Shown in pieces: positions 9,131-18,067 of a DNA stretch of 64,000 bases. The DNA is taken from the NCBI GenBank assembly GCA_000436115.1, contig FR894558.1:124713-188712 (forward strand), read 5' to 3'. Under the pieces are notes generated by a model. The model searched no databases and was not told where the DNA came from. It worked only from the letters and a program-made list of their open reading frames with translations. Origin of the DNA: Firmicutes bacterium CAG:534. Lineage in GTDB: Bacteria; Bacillota; Clostridia; Lachnospirales; Lachnospiraceae. A program made the position numbers and the translations under genes. The first letter of the stretch is position 1. Every line of letters starts with the position of its first letter.

Positions 9131-10516
9131 ATGGACGTATTAAAGAAGGTTCCTGTAAAAGAACAGGATGCAAAGGTCAGGGCAGCTAATTTTCAGGAGG
9201 TATGCCTTGGATATAATAAAGAAGAGGCCATGGAAGAAGCCACAAGATGTATTAACTGCAAGAATGCGCAGTGTATCAAAGGGTGTCCGGTATCCATTAA
9301 CATTCCTGGCTTTATCGAAAAAGTAAAGGAAGGAAAGATTGAGGAGGCGTATCAGATCATCAGTGAATCCTCGGCGCTTCCTGCTGTCTGCGGACGTGTA
9401 TGTCCCCAGGAGAGCCAGTGTGAAGGAAAATGTATCAGAGGAATTAAGGGGGAAGCTCTTTCCATCGGAAAGCTGGAGCGTTTTGTTGCAGATTATGCCA
9501 GGGAAAACGGCATAAGGCCCCAGGGAGCAGAAAAGAAAAACGGAAAGAAGGTTGCCGTGATCGGTTCCGGCCCTTCCGGATTGACCTGCGCAGGGGATCT
9601 GGCAAAGCTTGGATATGAGGTGACCATTTTTGAAGCCCTTCATGAGCCCGGCGGAGTGCTGGTATATGGAATTCCTGAGTTCCGTCTGCCTAAATCGGCT
9701 GTAGTAGCGAAGGAAATTGAAAATGTAAAGGCACTTGGGGTAAAGATTGAAACCAATGTTGTAGTTGGAAAATCCGTTACCATAGATGAACTGTTAGAGG
9801 AAGAAGGCTTTGATGCTGTTTATATCGGTTCAGGAGCCGGACTGCCTAAATTTATGGGAATTCCGGGAGAGCAGGCAAACGGCGTGTTCTCTGCAAATGA
9901 GTACCTGACCAGAAGCAATCTGATGAAGGCCTTTGACGAAAACTCCAACACCCCTATCATGAGAGGCAAAAAGGTGGCTGTAGTAGGCGGCGGAAATGTG
10001 GCAATGGATGCGGCAAGAACAGCGCTCAGACTGGGAGCAGAGGTGCATGTGGTCTATAGAAGAAGCGAAGAAGAACTGCCTGCCCGTGTAGAGGAAGTGC
10101 ATCACGCAAAAGAAGAAGGGATTATCTTCAATCTTCTTACCAATCCCACAGAAATCCTTGAGGATGAAAAGGGCTGGGTAAAAGGGATCCGCTGCATTAA
10201 GATGGAGCTCGGTGAGCCTGATGCATCGGGAAGAAGAAGACCGGTTGAAATTCCGGGTTCAGAGTTTGACATGGAAGTGGATACGGTGATCATGTCGCTT
10301 GGCACTTCCCCGAATCCTCTGATTTCTTCTACCACAAAGGGACTGGAAGTCAATAAGAGAAAATGTATCGTGGCAGATGAAGAATTCGGCAAGACCCCTA
10401 AAGAGGGAGTTTATGCCGGAGGAGACGCTGTGACCGGTGCGGCAACCGTAATCCTTGCTATGGGGGCAGGACGTGCAGGCGCAAGAGGAATTCACGAATA
10501 CCTTCAGAACAAATAA
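9131..10516 (+). CDS. nfnB: NfnB-like NADPH-binding subunit (GltD/glutamate synthase small-subunit family)
   Basis: The 461-residue product has two N-terminal [4Fe-4S] cysteine sets (Cys40, 43, 48, 52 and Cys87, 91, 97, 101). An FAD-binding Rossmann motif G-S-G-P-S-G lies near residue 146 and a second dinucleotide motif G-G-G-N-V-A-M-D near residue 282. This is the GltD-type architecture. It is often annotated as NADPH-dependent glutamate synthase, but no GltB large subunit is present and the NfnA-like gene is directly upstream, so bifurcating transhydrogenase is the better call. In NfnAB this subunit binds NADPH and carries the bifurcating FAD. Direct assay would be needed to exclude other partners. 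Confidence 0.9.
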   Translation: MDVLKKVPVKEQDAKVRAANFQEVCLGYNKEEAMEEATRCINCKNAQCIKGCPVSINIPGFIEKVKEGKIEEAYQIISESSALPAVCGRVCPQESQCEGKCIRGIKGEALSIGKLERFVADYARENGIRPQGAEKKNGKKVAVIGSGPSGLTCAGDLAKLGYEVTIFEALHEPGGVLVYGIPEFRLPKSAVVAKEIENVKALGVKIETNVVVGKSVTIDELLEEEGFDAVYIGSGAGLPKFMGIPGEQANGVFSANEYLTRSNLMKAFDENSNTPIMRGKKVAVVGGGNVAMDAARTALRLGAEVHVVYRRSEEELPARVEEVHHAKEEGIIFNLLTNPTEILEDEKGWVKGIRCIKMELGEPDASGRRRPVEIPGSEFDMEVDTVIMSLGTSPNPLISSTTKGLEVNKRKCIVADEEFGKTPKEGVYAGGDAVTGAATVILAMGAGRAGARGIHEYLQNK

Positions 10517-10548
10517 GAAAATATTAATAATTCTTTTGTCTTAAATTA

Positions 10549-10601
10549 AAAGTTCTGCGCTATAGTTGAAGAGTAAAACGGATGCGAAAGCGCAGAACTT
10601 T
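10549..10601. repeat. 13-bp perfect inverted repeat between nfnB and the next gene
   Basis: The arms 10549-10561 and 10589-10601 are exact reverse complements (AAAGTTCTGCGCT) around a 27-base loop. There is only a short T run after the 3' arm, so it is not a clean terminator. It could be an attenuating hairpin, an mRNA-stabilising structure or a protein site. Confidence 0.6.
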
Positions 10602-10625
10602 ATAGTATGAAAGGCATGGAGAGAA

Positions 10626-11675
10626 ATGAAGAAGATATTTGATGAAGAGGACGAGAAGGATTTTCAGGAAAATGATAAAGCAAAAATCTTAGTGACGATC
10701 ATTCCTTTTGTATTGATCATTCTGGTGCTTCTTGTTACGTTGGTTTTGAACCATACGGGGAAAAGCAGTTCCGAACAGGTACAGGACAGCATTAAGGAAT
10801 ACGCAGATGCAGGAAAGCAGGAAATGGAACCGAAGTCGGAAAATAAGGATCCGGAAGTAACGGTTTCGGAAGAGGAGCCCACAGGGGAAGAAGAAGCAGT
10901 GCAGACAATGCAGCCTTCCGAACAGGAAACGCCGGCGCCCACACCGGTCCCGACTAAATCGCCGCAGCCTGCAGGGAAGGAAATTGATTTCAGCAAAGTA
11001 AAGTACGATAAGGATGCCCAGCTTAAGGAAATGATGGGCTACTGGGAGGACAATAATCAGCAGGCACTGTCCGACCTTGCTTATCTTGATCGTTTCAGAG
11101 CGATGTCATGGTCCTTAAAGGGAACAACGGATTTTTATTATTACGGAGAAAAGGGAACGGACGGAAAGCCAAACGGAACAGGGATTGCTGTGTATGCAGA
11201 CAACCAGTATTATTATGGACAATGGAAGGATGGAGTAAGAAGCGGGGAAGGAACCTGGTTCCATTACCATATACCGGCCTCTAAAGGAGCAGGGGAGCTG
11301 GTGAAATTCCATCAGTACACAGGAGCTTTTCAGGGAGATCTTCCGGAAGGAGAAGGCTCAGAGCACTATGATTTTAATACTGAAAAAATGAACAGCAAGC
11401 AGAGATATACATCCAATCTGATCGGAACCTATCATGCAGGACTTGTGAACGGTTCTTTTTATCTGACGACCATTTATGCAGATGGAAACATGGAGGAATG
11501 GAATGCTACGGCAGTGAACGGTTCCTGGCAGTATATTTATAATAAAGCGGATCCCAAAGGAAATAAACCGGTTTATGTCAGTACAACGGATGAAGAAGAT
11601 TGTGTGTGGATGAATCCTAAGGAGAATACCGGTATTGGCGTTTCCTGTTTGATTTCTTCAAACAAAAAAGCATGA
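10626..11675 (+). CDS. Membrane-anchored MORN-like protein of unknown function
   Basis: The 349-residue product has a charged cytoplasmic N-terminus, a single membrane helix (about 19-42), an extracytoplasmic Glu/Pro/Thr-rich linker (about 50-115) and a C-terminal domain. That domain contains MORN-like glycine/tyrosine repeats (Y-Y-Y-G-E-K-G, Y-Y-Y-G-Q-W-K-D-G, R-S-G-E-G-T-W) between about residues 160 and 220. Such repeats form a twisted beta sheet, but no function follows from them here. The orientation predicts the repeat domain outside the cell. A second membrane protein gene follows closely and is probably in the same operon. Confidence 0.7.
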   Translation: MKKIFDEEDEKDFQENDKAKILVTIIPFVLIILVLLVTLVLNHTGKSSSEQVQDSIKEYADAGKQEMEPKSENKDPEVTVSEEEPTGEEEAVQTMQPSEQETPAPTPVPTKSPQPAGKEIDFSKVKYDKDAQLKEMMGYWEDNNQQALSDLAYLDRFRAMSWSLKGTTDFYYYGEKGTDGKPNGTGIAVYADNQYYYGQWKDGVRSGEGTWFHYHIPASKGAGELVKFHQYTGAFQGDLPEGEGSEHYDFNTEKMNSKQRYTSNLIGTYHAGLVNGSFYLTTIYADGNMEEWNATAVNGSWQYIYNKADPKGNKPVYVSTTDEEDCVWMNPKENTGIGVSCLISSNKKA

Positions 11676-11704
11676 TTTTTGCAATGGACAAAGGAGGTAC
11701 GGGG

Positions 11705-12409
11705 ATGGCATGGTGTCCGAAATGCAAATGTGAGTATGTAGAGGGTGTTACGGTCTGTGTTGACTGCGGATGTGAGCTTGTGGATCATCTGGATGGAACA
11801 GAGGATGAAATCCTGCAGACAGATCCGCAGAAAATTGCGCAGGCATTTATCAGGACAGGAGAAGCTTTGCCGGAGGAGCTTCTTGATTCAGAGCTTTTGC
11901 AGGATTTTGATTTTGACGAGGAAGAGGCAAAGCCCACTGTGCAGAAGGCGTATCGAAACAGTGCGGAGCAGGCGAAGGAAAACAGAGCCTCTGCTTTTTC
12001 GCTTCTGTTTGTAGGAGGAGCGGGTTTTGTTTTTATTCTTTTGTTTTTCCTGGATGTGATTGATCTTCATATGACCCTGCTCAGCAAGTATATGGTGTCC
12101 GGCGTAATGGGAGTTTTGGTTATTCTTTTTATTGTGATGGGGATCATTTCCCTTAGAAACTCCAAAATATTAAAGAAAAAAGCCTATAAGGAAAACAACC
12201 TGACTCAGGAAATCAAAAGATGGTGTATGGATCGGTTTCGTAAAGAGGAGATTGACGCCATACTTGAAATTGATAAACAGCAGGAGGAGCTGCAGTATTT
12301 TGCAAGGGCTAAGTACATGAAGGAAGCGATCCAAAAGCAGTTTATGAATTTGGAAGAGGGATATCTTGATCGTCTGATCGAAGAGGTTTATGCTGAAATA
12401 TTTGAATGA
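11705..12409 (+). CDS. Zinc-ribbon membrane protein of unknown function
   Basis: The 234-residue product starts with a zinc-ribbon-like cysteine cluster (Cys4, 7, 9, 18, 21, 23). An acidic linker follows, then two adjacent membrane helices (about 96-150) and a charged helical tail. ATG 11705 is chosen because AAAGGAGGT precedes it by 7 bases. Frames starting further upstream would overlap the previous gene. No enzymatic motif is visible. Together with the MORN-like protein upstream it may form a small membrane assembly, but this is inference from position only. Confidence 0.7.
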   Translation: MAWCPKCKCEYVEGVTVCVDCGCELVDHLDGTEDEILQTDPQKIAQAFIRTGEALPEELLDSELLQDFDFDEEEAKPTVQKAYRNSAEQAKENRASAFSLLFVGGAGFVFILLFFLDVIDLHMTLLSKYMVSGVMGVLVILFIVMGIISLRNSKILKKKAYKENNLTQEIKRWCMDRFRKEEIDAILEIDKQQEELQYFARAKYMKEAIQKQFMNLEEGYLDRLIEEVYAEIFE

Positions 12410-12417
12410 GGTGAAAT

Positions 12418-12897
12418 GTGAAGGTCAGCATCATCTGCGTGGGAAAGATAAAGGAAGAGTTTTACAGAAAAGCAGTTGCAGAATATGAAAAAAGACTTTC
12501 CAGATACTGTAAGCTGGAGATCATTGAGGTGCCGGATGAAAAGACTCCTGACGGAGCAAGCGCTTTGCTGGAAGAACAGATAAAGGAAAAAGAAGGGGCA
12601 AAAATTTTAAGGCATCTGCGGGAGGATGCCTATATTTACACGTTGGAGATCCGGGGAAAAGAACTGGATTCCGAGAAGTTTGCCCATCAGATTGAAAAAC
12701 AGGCAGTAGGCGGAGTGAGCCATATTCAGTTTGTGATCGGAGGCTCCCTTGGACTTGCACCCGGTGTCAGCAGGGCGGCAGATGAAGCGATCAGCTTCTC
12801 TAAGATGACGTTCCCTCATCAGCTTATGCGGGTCATTTTGCTGGAACAGATATACCGGGGCTACAGGATCATTTCAGGGGAACCCTATCACAAGTGA
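12418..12897 (+). CDS. rlmH: 23S rRNA (pseudouridine1915-N3)-methyltransferase RlmH
   Basis: RlmH is a SPOUT methyltransferase that methylates pseudouridine 1915 in helix 69 of 23S rRNA on assembled 70S ribosomes. The 159 residues match the family length. The SAM-binding knot loop F-V-I-G-G-S-L-G is at about residues 105-112, and the C-terminal Y-R-G-Y-R-I-x-x-G-E-P-Y-H motif ends the protein. The start is a GTG at 12418. The overlapping ATG at 12416 runs straight into a stop. Confidence 0.95.
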   Translation: MKVSIICVGKIKEEFYRKAVAEYEKRLSRYCKLEIIEVPDEKTPDGASALLEEQIKEKEGAKILRHLREDAYIYTLEIRGKELDSEKFAHQIEKQAVGGVSHIQFVIGGSLGLAPGVSRAADEAISFSKMTFPHQLMRVILLEQIYRGYRIISGEPYHK

Positions 12898-12916
12898 GCA
12901 GGAAAGAGGTAAAGCT

Positions 12917-14221
12917 ATGAGAATGTATGATCTGATTATGAAAAAGCGTAATGGAGGGGTGCTTTCCAAAGAGGAAATTGATTTTATGATCAAAGGCTAT
13001 ACCTGTGGAGAGATACCGGATTATCAGATGTCGGCCATGATGATGGCCATATATTTTGTGGGAATGAATGAAGAGGAAACGCTCTTTCTTACCATGGCAA
13101 TGGCAAAGAGCGGAGAAATGCTGGATCTTTCCGGAATTTCCGGCGTGAAGGTGGATAAGCACAGCACTGGAGGAGTGGGGGATAAAACTTCTCTGGCATT
13201 GACGCCCATGGTTTCTGCCTGCGGTGTAAAGATTGCAAAAATGAGCGGAAGAGGACTGGGACACACGGGCGGGACCATTGATAAGCTGGAAAGCTTTCCC
13301 GGTTTTTCCACGGATATTACCGTGCAGGAATTTGAAAAGAATGTGAATGAAATCGGAATTGCGATCATGGGACAGACTAAGGAGCTTGCCCCTGCAGATA
13401 AAAAGCTGTATGCGCTCAGGGATGTTACAGCTACAGTGGATAATATGTCACTGATCGCATCCTCAATTATGAGCAAAAAGCTGGCTGCCGGTGCAGATGC
13501 CATCGTGCTGGATGTAAAGACAGGAAGCGGCGCTTTCATGAAGCGGGAGGAGGATGCTTTTGCCCTGGCAAAGGAAATGGTAAGCCTTGGGAAAAACGCA
13601 AGACGGAATACCATTGCAGTGATCTCTGATATGGATCAGCCTCTTGGCAGGGCTATTGGAAATGCCATGGAGGTAAGAGAGGCCATTGAGACCTTAAACG
13701 GAAAAGGGCCGGAAGATTTTACAAAGCTCTGTATGACTCTCGGTACCATGATGCTTCTGGCTGGAGGTGTGTGCCAGACCCAGGAAGAGGCAGAACAAAA
13801 ATTGCAGGAAGTCATCCAAAATGGAAGCGCCCTGCAAAAGCTTGCCCAGCTTGTGAAGGCACAGGGAGGAGATGAAAGCGCAGTCTTTCACCCGGAGAAG
13901 CTGCCAAAGGCTTCGATCGTCGAGACAATTTGCGCCGATAAGGATGGGTATGTACAGAAAATCGTATGTGATGAGGCGGGAGTTGCTTCCTTACTGCTTG
14001 GAGGAGGAAGAGAGACCAAGGAGAGCCGGATCGACCTGTCAGTAGGGATTCTGCTCCATAAGAAAGTGGGAGATGCCGTAAAGAAGGGGGAAGTGCTTGC
14101 AGAGCTTCATGCCAATGATGCTGCAAAATTAGCGCTTGCAAAAGAACGTCTCCTTGCGGCTTATCACATCGGAACGGAGAAAAGGGAAGAAGGACCTGTT
14201 ATTATCGGAATTTTAAAATAA
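12917..14221 (+). CDS. pdp: Pyrimidine-nucleoside phosphorylase
   Basis: The 434-residue enzyme phosphorolyses uridine and thymidine nucleosides to base and (deoxy)ribose-1-phosphate for salvage. It carries the family signature [11 protein letters not shown] and the phosphate-binding [10 protein letters not shown] stretch (81-90). Length and sequence favour the Gram-positive pyrimidine-nucleoside phosphorylase (Pdp) over the strict thymidine phosphorylase DeoA, but the substrate range cannot be settled by reading. It lies 20 bases after rlmH. Confidence 0.92.
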   Translation: MRMYDLIMKKRNGGVLSKEEIDFMIKGYTCGEIPDYQMSAMMMAIYFVGMNEEETLFLTMAMAKSGEMLDLSGISGVKVDKHSTGGVGDKTSLALTPMVSACGVKIAKMSGRGLGHTGGTIDKLESFPGFSTDITVQEFEKNVNEIGIAIMGQTKELAPADKKLYALRDVTATVDNMSLIASSIMSKKLAAGADAIVLDVKTGSGAFMKREEDAFALAKEMVSLGKNARRNTIAVISDMDQPLGRAIGNAMEVREAIETLNGKGPEDFTKLCMTLGTMMLLAGGVCQTQEEAEQKLQEVIQNGSALQKLAQLVKAQGGDESAVFHPEKLPKASIVETICADKDGYVQKIVCDEAGVASLLLGGGRETKESRIDLSVGILLHKKVGDAVKKGEVLAELHANDAAKLALAKERLLAAYHIGTEKREEGPVIIGILK

Positions 14222-14239
14222 GCATAGAGAGCAGAGGGG

Positions 14240-14261
14240 CATCATATAGTACAATATGATG
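14240..14261 (+). promoter_or_regulatory. Hairpin overlapping the yqfC start codon
   Basis: CATCATAT (14240-14247) and ATATGATG (14254-14261) are perfect 8-base arms around a six-base loop. The 3' arm contains both candidate start codons of yqfC, and an AGGGG ribosome-site core (14235-14239) lies just before the 5' arm. Folding would bring the ribosome site closer while hiding the start codon. Any regulatory role is inference. Confidence 0.4.
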
Positions 14262-14588
14262 AAAAGAAAACCCTCACCTAATCAAAACTGGAGCAAAACA
14301 AGAAAGGAAAGACAGGAAGAAGCGGGAATGCCCAGAAGGGAAATGGTGGTAGAATCCCTGAAGCTTCCGAAGGATTCCATTCTTGGAGCTTCCATTGTCA
14401 CTTTGACCGGCAACACAGATGCTTTTGTAGAAAATTACAGAGGGATCATTGAATACACAGGTGATCTGATCCTGCTTCAGGGGAAGACCTGCAAGATAAA
14501 GATCTGCGGCAAAAGGCTCTGCATCGATTATTATACCAATGAGGACATGAAGATCAGCGGCTTGATAGAACAGATCTGCTATTTGTGA
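14256..14588 (+). CDS. yqfC: Sporulation protein YqfC (YabP/YqfC family)
   Basis: The 110-residue product contains the YabP/YqfC core, with the L-P-K-D-S-I-L-G entry (about 37-44) and an N-Y-R-G-I-I-E-Y stretch. In Bacillus yqfC and yqfD are SigmaE-controlled mother-cell genes. The start is either of two adjacent ATGs (14256 or 14259) lying in a hairpin arm. An alternative ATG at 14328 would give a shorter protein that still keeps the core. The gene is followed 9 bases later by yqfD, the family's usual neighbour. I could not identify a convincing SigmaE promoter by eye. Confidence 0.85.
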   Translation: MMKRKPSPNQNWSKTRKERQEEAGMPRREMVVESLKLPKDSILGASIVTLTGNTDAFVENYRGIIEYTGDLILLQGKTCKIKICGKRLCIDYYTNEDMKISGLIEQICYL

Positions 14589-14597
14589 GGTATAAGG

Positions 14598-15833
14598 ATG
14601 CTGGAAGTGATACGTTATCTAAAGGGATATCTGGAGATCAGGGTGTGGGGATTTTCACCGGAACGATTTATGAATTTGTGCAGCAACCATGGGATTTTTT
14701 TGTGGGATGTGACAAATTGCGGCGATCACTACCGCATGAAGCTCTGCCTGAAGGATTTTTACAGATTAAAGGGAATTACCAGAAAAACGGGAACGAGGGT
14801 AGCTATAACAAAACGTTATGGACTACCCTTTCTTTCTGTTTCCATGTGGAAGCGGAGGATTTTCCTGCTTGGACTTCTGGGAAGCCTTGGTTTCTGGATT
14901 TTGATGTCCGGCTTTATCTGGGCCATAGAGATCAGCGGAAATTATTATGTGACAGAAGATGTACTCATGGATTTCCTGGAGCAGAACCAGATCCGGACAG
15001 GAATGAGGAAGAAGGGAATAGATCTGGAACTTTTAGAGGAAAATTTAAGAACCGAATTTCCTGTTATTACCTGGACCTCTACTAAGATTGACGGCACAAA
15101 ATTAAAGATCCAGATTAAGGAAAATGATGTAGGAATGGAACCTGGCATTTCAGAGCAGGAAGAGGGAGGAAAGGATCTGGTGGCAGACCGGGATGGACTG
15201 ATCGTGAATATGGTGACGAGAAACGGCGTACCGGTTGTGAAGGTAGGAATGGAAGTAAAAAAGGGTGATATCCTGGTAGAAGGAGGAGTCCCCATTATGG
15301 GGGAGGATGGAGCCGTTGCACGCTATGACTTCTGCACGGCAGATGCAGATGTTTATCTTCAAAGTGTTTACTCTATAGAGGAAAAGCAAAAAGAAAAATA
15401 TGAAAAAAAGTTTTATTCAGGTCGGGAAAAAAGGAGATACTTTCTTTTGGCCAGGGAAAAGGAGCTTGCACTTCCCTTTCTGCCCGGTTTCTATGAGCAG
15501 TATGATGTGATAAAGGAAACGAAACAGCTTCGGATCTTTAAAAACTATGAGCTTCCGGTTTCCTGGGGGAAAGAAACAAGGCGGGAATATGAGACGAAAG
15601 AGCAGATCTATACAAAAGAGGAGATAAAAGAGATCTTTCAGGGGAAATTGCAAAAATTTATTGCAACTTTGGAGGAAAAAGGGGTACAAATTATAGAAAA
15701 AAATGTTACAATTAATAAGACTTCCGGCGTATGGAGCATGAAAACGGATTTTCTTACGGTAGAAAAGACAGGGGTATTAAGCAGCACGCACCTGACAAAT
15801 GAAGAGCCGAAGCTGCCGGATACGGAAGAATAA
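14598..15833 (+). CDS. yqfD: Sporulation membrane protein YqfD
   Basis: The 411-residue YqfD-family protein has an N-terminal cytoplasmic part with a conserved R-V-W-G-F-S-P-E-R-F stretch. One membrane segment lies at about 91-112, and a large C-terminal domain probably sits outside the membrane. YqfD is needed for efficient sporulation in Bacillus and is encoded with yqfC and phoH. The gene order here (yqfC-yqfD-phoH-HD protein-ybeY) matches that conserved block. The biochemical role is unknown. Confidence 0.9.
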   Translation: MLEVIRYLKGYLEIRVWGFSPERFMNLCSNHGIFLWDVTNCGDHYRMKLCLKDFYRLKGITRKTGTRVAITKRYGLPFLSVSMWKRRIFLLGLLGSLGFWILMSGFIWAIEISGNYYVTEDVLMDFLEQNQIRTGMRKKGIDLELLEENLRTEFPVITWTSTKIDGTKLKIQIKENDVGMEPGISEQEEGGKDLVADRDGLIVNMVTRNGVPVVKVGMEVKKGDILVEGGVPIMGEDGAVARYDFCTADADVYLQSVYSIEEKQKEKYEKKFYSGREKRRYFLLAREKELALPFLPGFYEQYDVIKETKQLRIFKNYELPVSWGKETRREYETKEQIYTKEEIKEIFQGKLQKFIATLEEKGVQIIEKNVTINKTSGVWSMKTDFLTVEKTGVLSSTHLTNEEPKLPDTEE

Positions 15834-15849
15834 GAAAATGGGAGTGCAG

Positions 15850-16857
15850 ATGGAAGATTTTTCTGAAGTGATACATGTCCCTGCCAGTGATCAGCAGAAT
15901 GTATTTGGACAGTTTGACAATCACATCAAAAAGCTGGAGAGGCAGCTTAAGGTTGCCATCATAGACCGTAACGGAGAACTGCGGATCAGCGGAACGCAAA
16001 ACGGCGTAAAGAGGGCAGTATCTGTATTAAATGAATTGATAGAATTATCGAGGAGAGGGAATACCATACAGGAACAGGATGTGGATTATTCCATTACAAT
16101 GAATATGGAAGAAAATGAAGATGTTTTATTAGAAATAGACAAGGACTGTATCTGTCATACGGTTTCCGGGAAACCGATCAAGCCTAAGACCCTTGGGCAA
16201 AAGCAATATGTAGATGCGATCCGGAATAATATGATCGTTTTTGGGATTGGGCCAGCCGGTACAGGCAAGACCTATCTGGCTATGGCCATGGCAATCATGG
16301 CTTTTAAATGTCAGGAAGTGGAAAGGATCATCTTAACCAGACCGGCCATTGAAGCCGGGGAAAAGCTGGGCTTCCTTCCTGGAGATTTGCAAAGTAAAGT
16401 AGATCCTTATCTCCGGCCGCTTTATGATGCGCTTTATCAGATCATGGGGGCAGATACCTTTAACAAGAATATGGAAAAGGGGCTGATCGAGGTGGCGCCT
16501 CTTGCCTATATGAGGGGAAGGACTTTGGACAATGCCTACATTATATTGGATGAAGCACAGAATACAACGCCTGCCCAGATGAAAATGTTTTTAACCAGAA
16601 TTGGATTTGGATCAAAGGTGATTGTAACAGGAGATGCATCTCAAAAGGATCTTGCACCCGGAACCCAGTCCGGCCTTGACGTTGCAACCAAGGTTCTTGG
16701 AGGAATAGAAGGAATTGAATTCTGCAGGATGTCAAGCCGTGATGTGGTCAGACACCCGCTGGTACAAAAGATCGTAAAGGCATATGAAAAATACGAAGCA
16801 AAAGAAACTCATATAACAAGACATAAGGGCAGGAATACCACCTATGGAAAAAAGTAA
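15850..16857 (+). CDS. phoH: PhoH family ATPase
   Basis: The 335-residue product has an N-terminal KH-like region (1-80), then the PhoH P-loop NTPase domain with Walker A G-P-A-G-T-G-K-T (about 134-141) and Walker B I-I-L-D-E-A-Q (about 231-237). PhoH proteins are ATPases, often with RNA-helicase-like features. The link to ybeY suggests a role in RNA maturation. ATG 15850 is preferred because GGGAG lies 5 bases upstream; ATG 15838 is the alternative. The gene overlaps the next start by 14 bases. Confidence 0.93.
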   Translation: MEDFSEVIHVPASDQQNVFGQFDNHIKKLERQLKVAIIDRNGELRISGTQNGVKRAVSVLNELIELSRRGNTIQEQDVDYSITMNMEENEDVLLEIDKDCICHTVSGKPIKPKTLGQKQYVDAIRNNMIVFGIGPAGTGKTYLAMAMAIMAFKCQEVERIILTRPAIEAGEKLGFLPGDLQSKVDPYLRPLYDALYQIMGADTFNKNMEKGLIEVAPLAYMRGRTLDNAYIILDEAQNTTPAQMKMFLTRIGFGSKVIVTGDASQKDLAPGTQSGLDVATKVLGGIEGIEFCRMSSRDVVRHPLVQKIVKAYEKYEAKETHITRHKGRNTTYGKK

Positions 16858-18067
16858 TGATCAGCCTATGATGACAAATGAATACACCTGGAAAAAGAGC
16901 CGGATCATTACAGAAATCCTGCTTCTTGTGCTTACGGTTTCGGCTGGTGTGGGAGCCGGTTTTCTCTATGGAAAGAGTCAGACAGAGCTGGTGGGACTGG
17001 CCGTGCTTGCAGCGGCAGGAACGGGAGCTGTCCTTTTTTCACTGGAGCAGAGCATTCAGGCGGGTACCTTTTTGTTTGAAGGAAAAGACCATATCGCACA
17101 TTTCGTGCTTGCATATCTGATTTCTCTTGCAGGAAGCCTGATCTTTCCGCTGCTTCCAACAGGAGGGTGGCCGTATCTTACGGTTTTTGTCGCACTGATG
17201 CTTTTTTCCAATCAGGTGACAGGGCTTTCGGCGGCTTCCATGCTGCTTGCGCAAAGCTGTATTCTTGCCGGGAACGGAAGCTGCTTCTTCGTTTATTTCA
17301 TAGGCGGACTTGTGGGCATTATGGTTTTTTCTTACCTGGAGCAGAATTTCCTGGTAGGGCGTCCGCTGGTTACGGCGCTGCTGACACAGATGGTATGCCT
17401 TTGCGTCAGTGAAGTATTAGGGGCAAATGAGAAGATAAATGCTACTTTGTTCCTGGTTCCGGGGATCAATATTCTGGTGTGCCTGATCCTGCTTTTTGTG
17501 ATCCTGAAGGCATTCAGTATTTCCGTTATTTATAAGAAAAGCGATCTGTATACGGATATGAACGATCCGGAATGCGCCCTGCTTGCCAGCCTGAAAGAGA
17601 CCTCCAAGGAGCAGTACTATCATGCGGTACATACGGCGTACCTTTGTGACCGGATTGCAAGGAAGCTTGGAATGGACGAGCAGGTGGCAAAGGCCTGCGG
17701 CTATTATCATAGGATCGGAACGCTGAAAGGAGAAAACAACTGGGAAAATACCAGCAGTATCTTAGAGGAAAATCATTTTCCGGAGCAGATCAGGACGGTT
17801 CTAAAAGAATATCTGGATGCGTCCAGCCATATCACCAGGAAAGAAACAGTAGTCCTTCTGTTTTCTGATACTGTGATCTCTTCCGTAAGGTATTTATTTT
17901 CCAAAAACCCCAAGATCCATTTAGATTATGATAAATTCATTGGCGATATCTTCAAGAAAAGGATGGAGAGTGGTATGATAGAGGAAAGCGACATCACCTT
18001 GAAGGAATTGAAAGATATGAAGAAGACACTGATGGAGGAAAAGCTGTATTATGACTTCTTACGTTGA
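16844..18067 (+). CDS. PgpH-like 7TM-HD protein with degenerate HD active site
   Basis: By position (between phoH and ybeY) and by order of domains, this is the counterpart of PgpH/YqfF, a cyclic-di-AMP phosphodiesterase. It has 407 residues, where PgpH has about 700. The extracellular HDED domain is missing, and the protein starts almost directly with about seven membrane segments (residues 20-230). The cytosolic HD region keeps H260 and the Y-Y-H of the motif, but the expected H-D-I-G-K reads H-R-I-G-T (His289, Arg290). The family's N-P-H-D, S-H and H-H-G-T motifs are absent, while a terminal S-D-T-V segment remains. Loss of the metal-binding Asp and His ligands predicts no phosphodiesterase activity. 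It may still be a structural or nucleotide-sensing membrane protein. The frame is open, so it is not a simple pseudogene. Confidence 0.8.
   Translation: MEKSNDQPMMTNEYTWKKSRIITEILLLVLTVSAGVGAGFLYGKSQTELVGLAVLAAAGTGAVLFSLEQSIQAGTFLFEGKDHIAHFVLAYLISLAGSLIFPLLPTGGWPYLTVFVALMLFSNQVTGLSAASMLLAQSCILAGNGSCFFVYFIGGLVGIMVFSYLEQNFLVGRPLVTALLTQMVCLCVSEVLGANEKINATLFLVPGINILVCLILLFVILKAFSISVIYKKSDLYTDMNDPECALLASLKETSKEQYYHAVHTAYLCDRIARKLGMDEQVAKACGYYHRIGTLKGENNWENTSSILEENHFPEQIRTVLKEYLDASSHITRKETVVLLFSDTVISSVRYLFSKNPKIHLDYDKFIGDIFKKRMESGMIEESDITLKELKDMKKTLMEEKLYYDFLR

Noticed and set aside
9131..10516. Glutamate synthase small subunit
   Set aside because: The fold is shared, but no GltB is present and an NfnA-like gene is adjacent, so NfnB is preferred.
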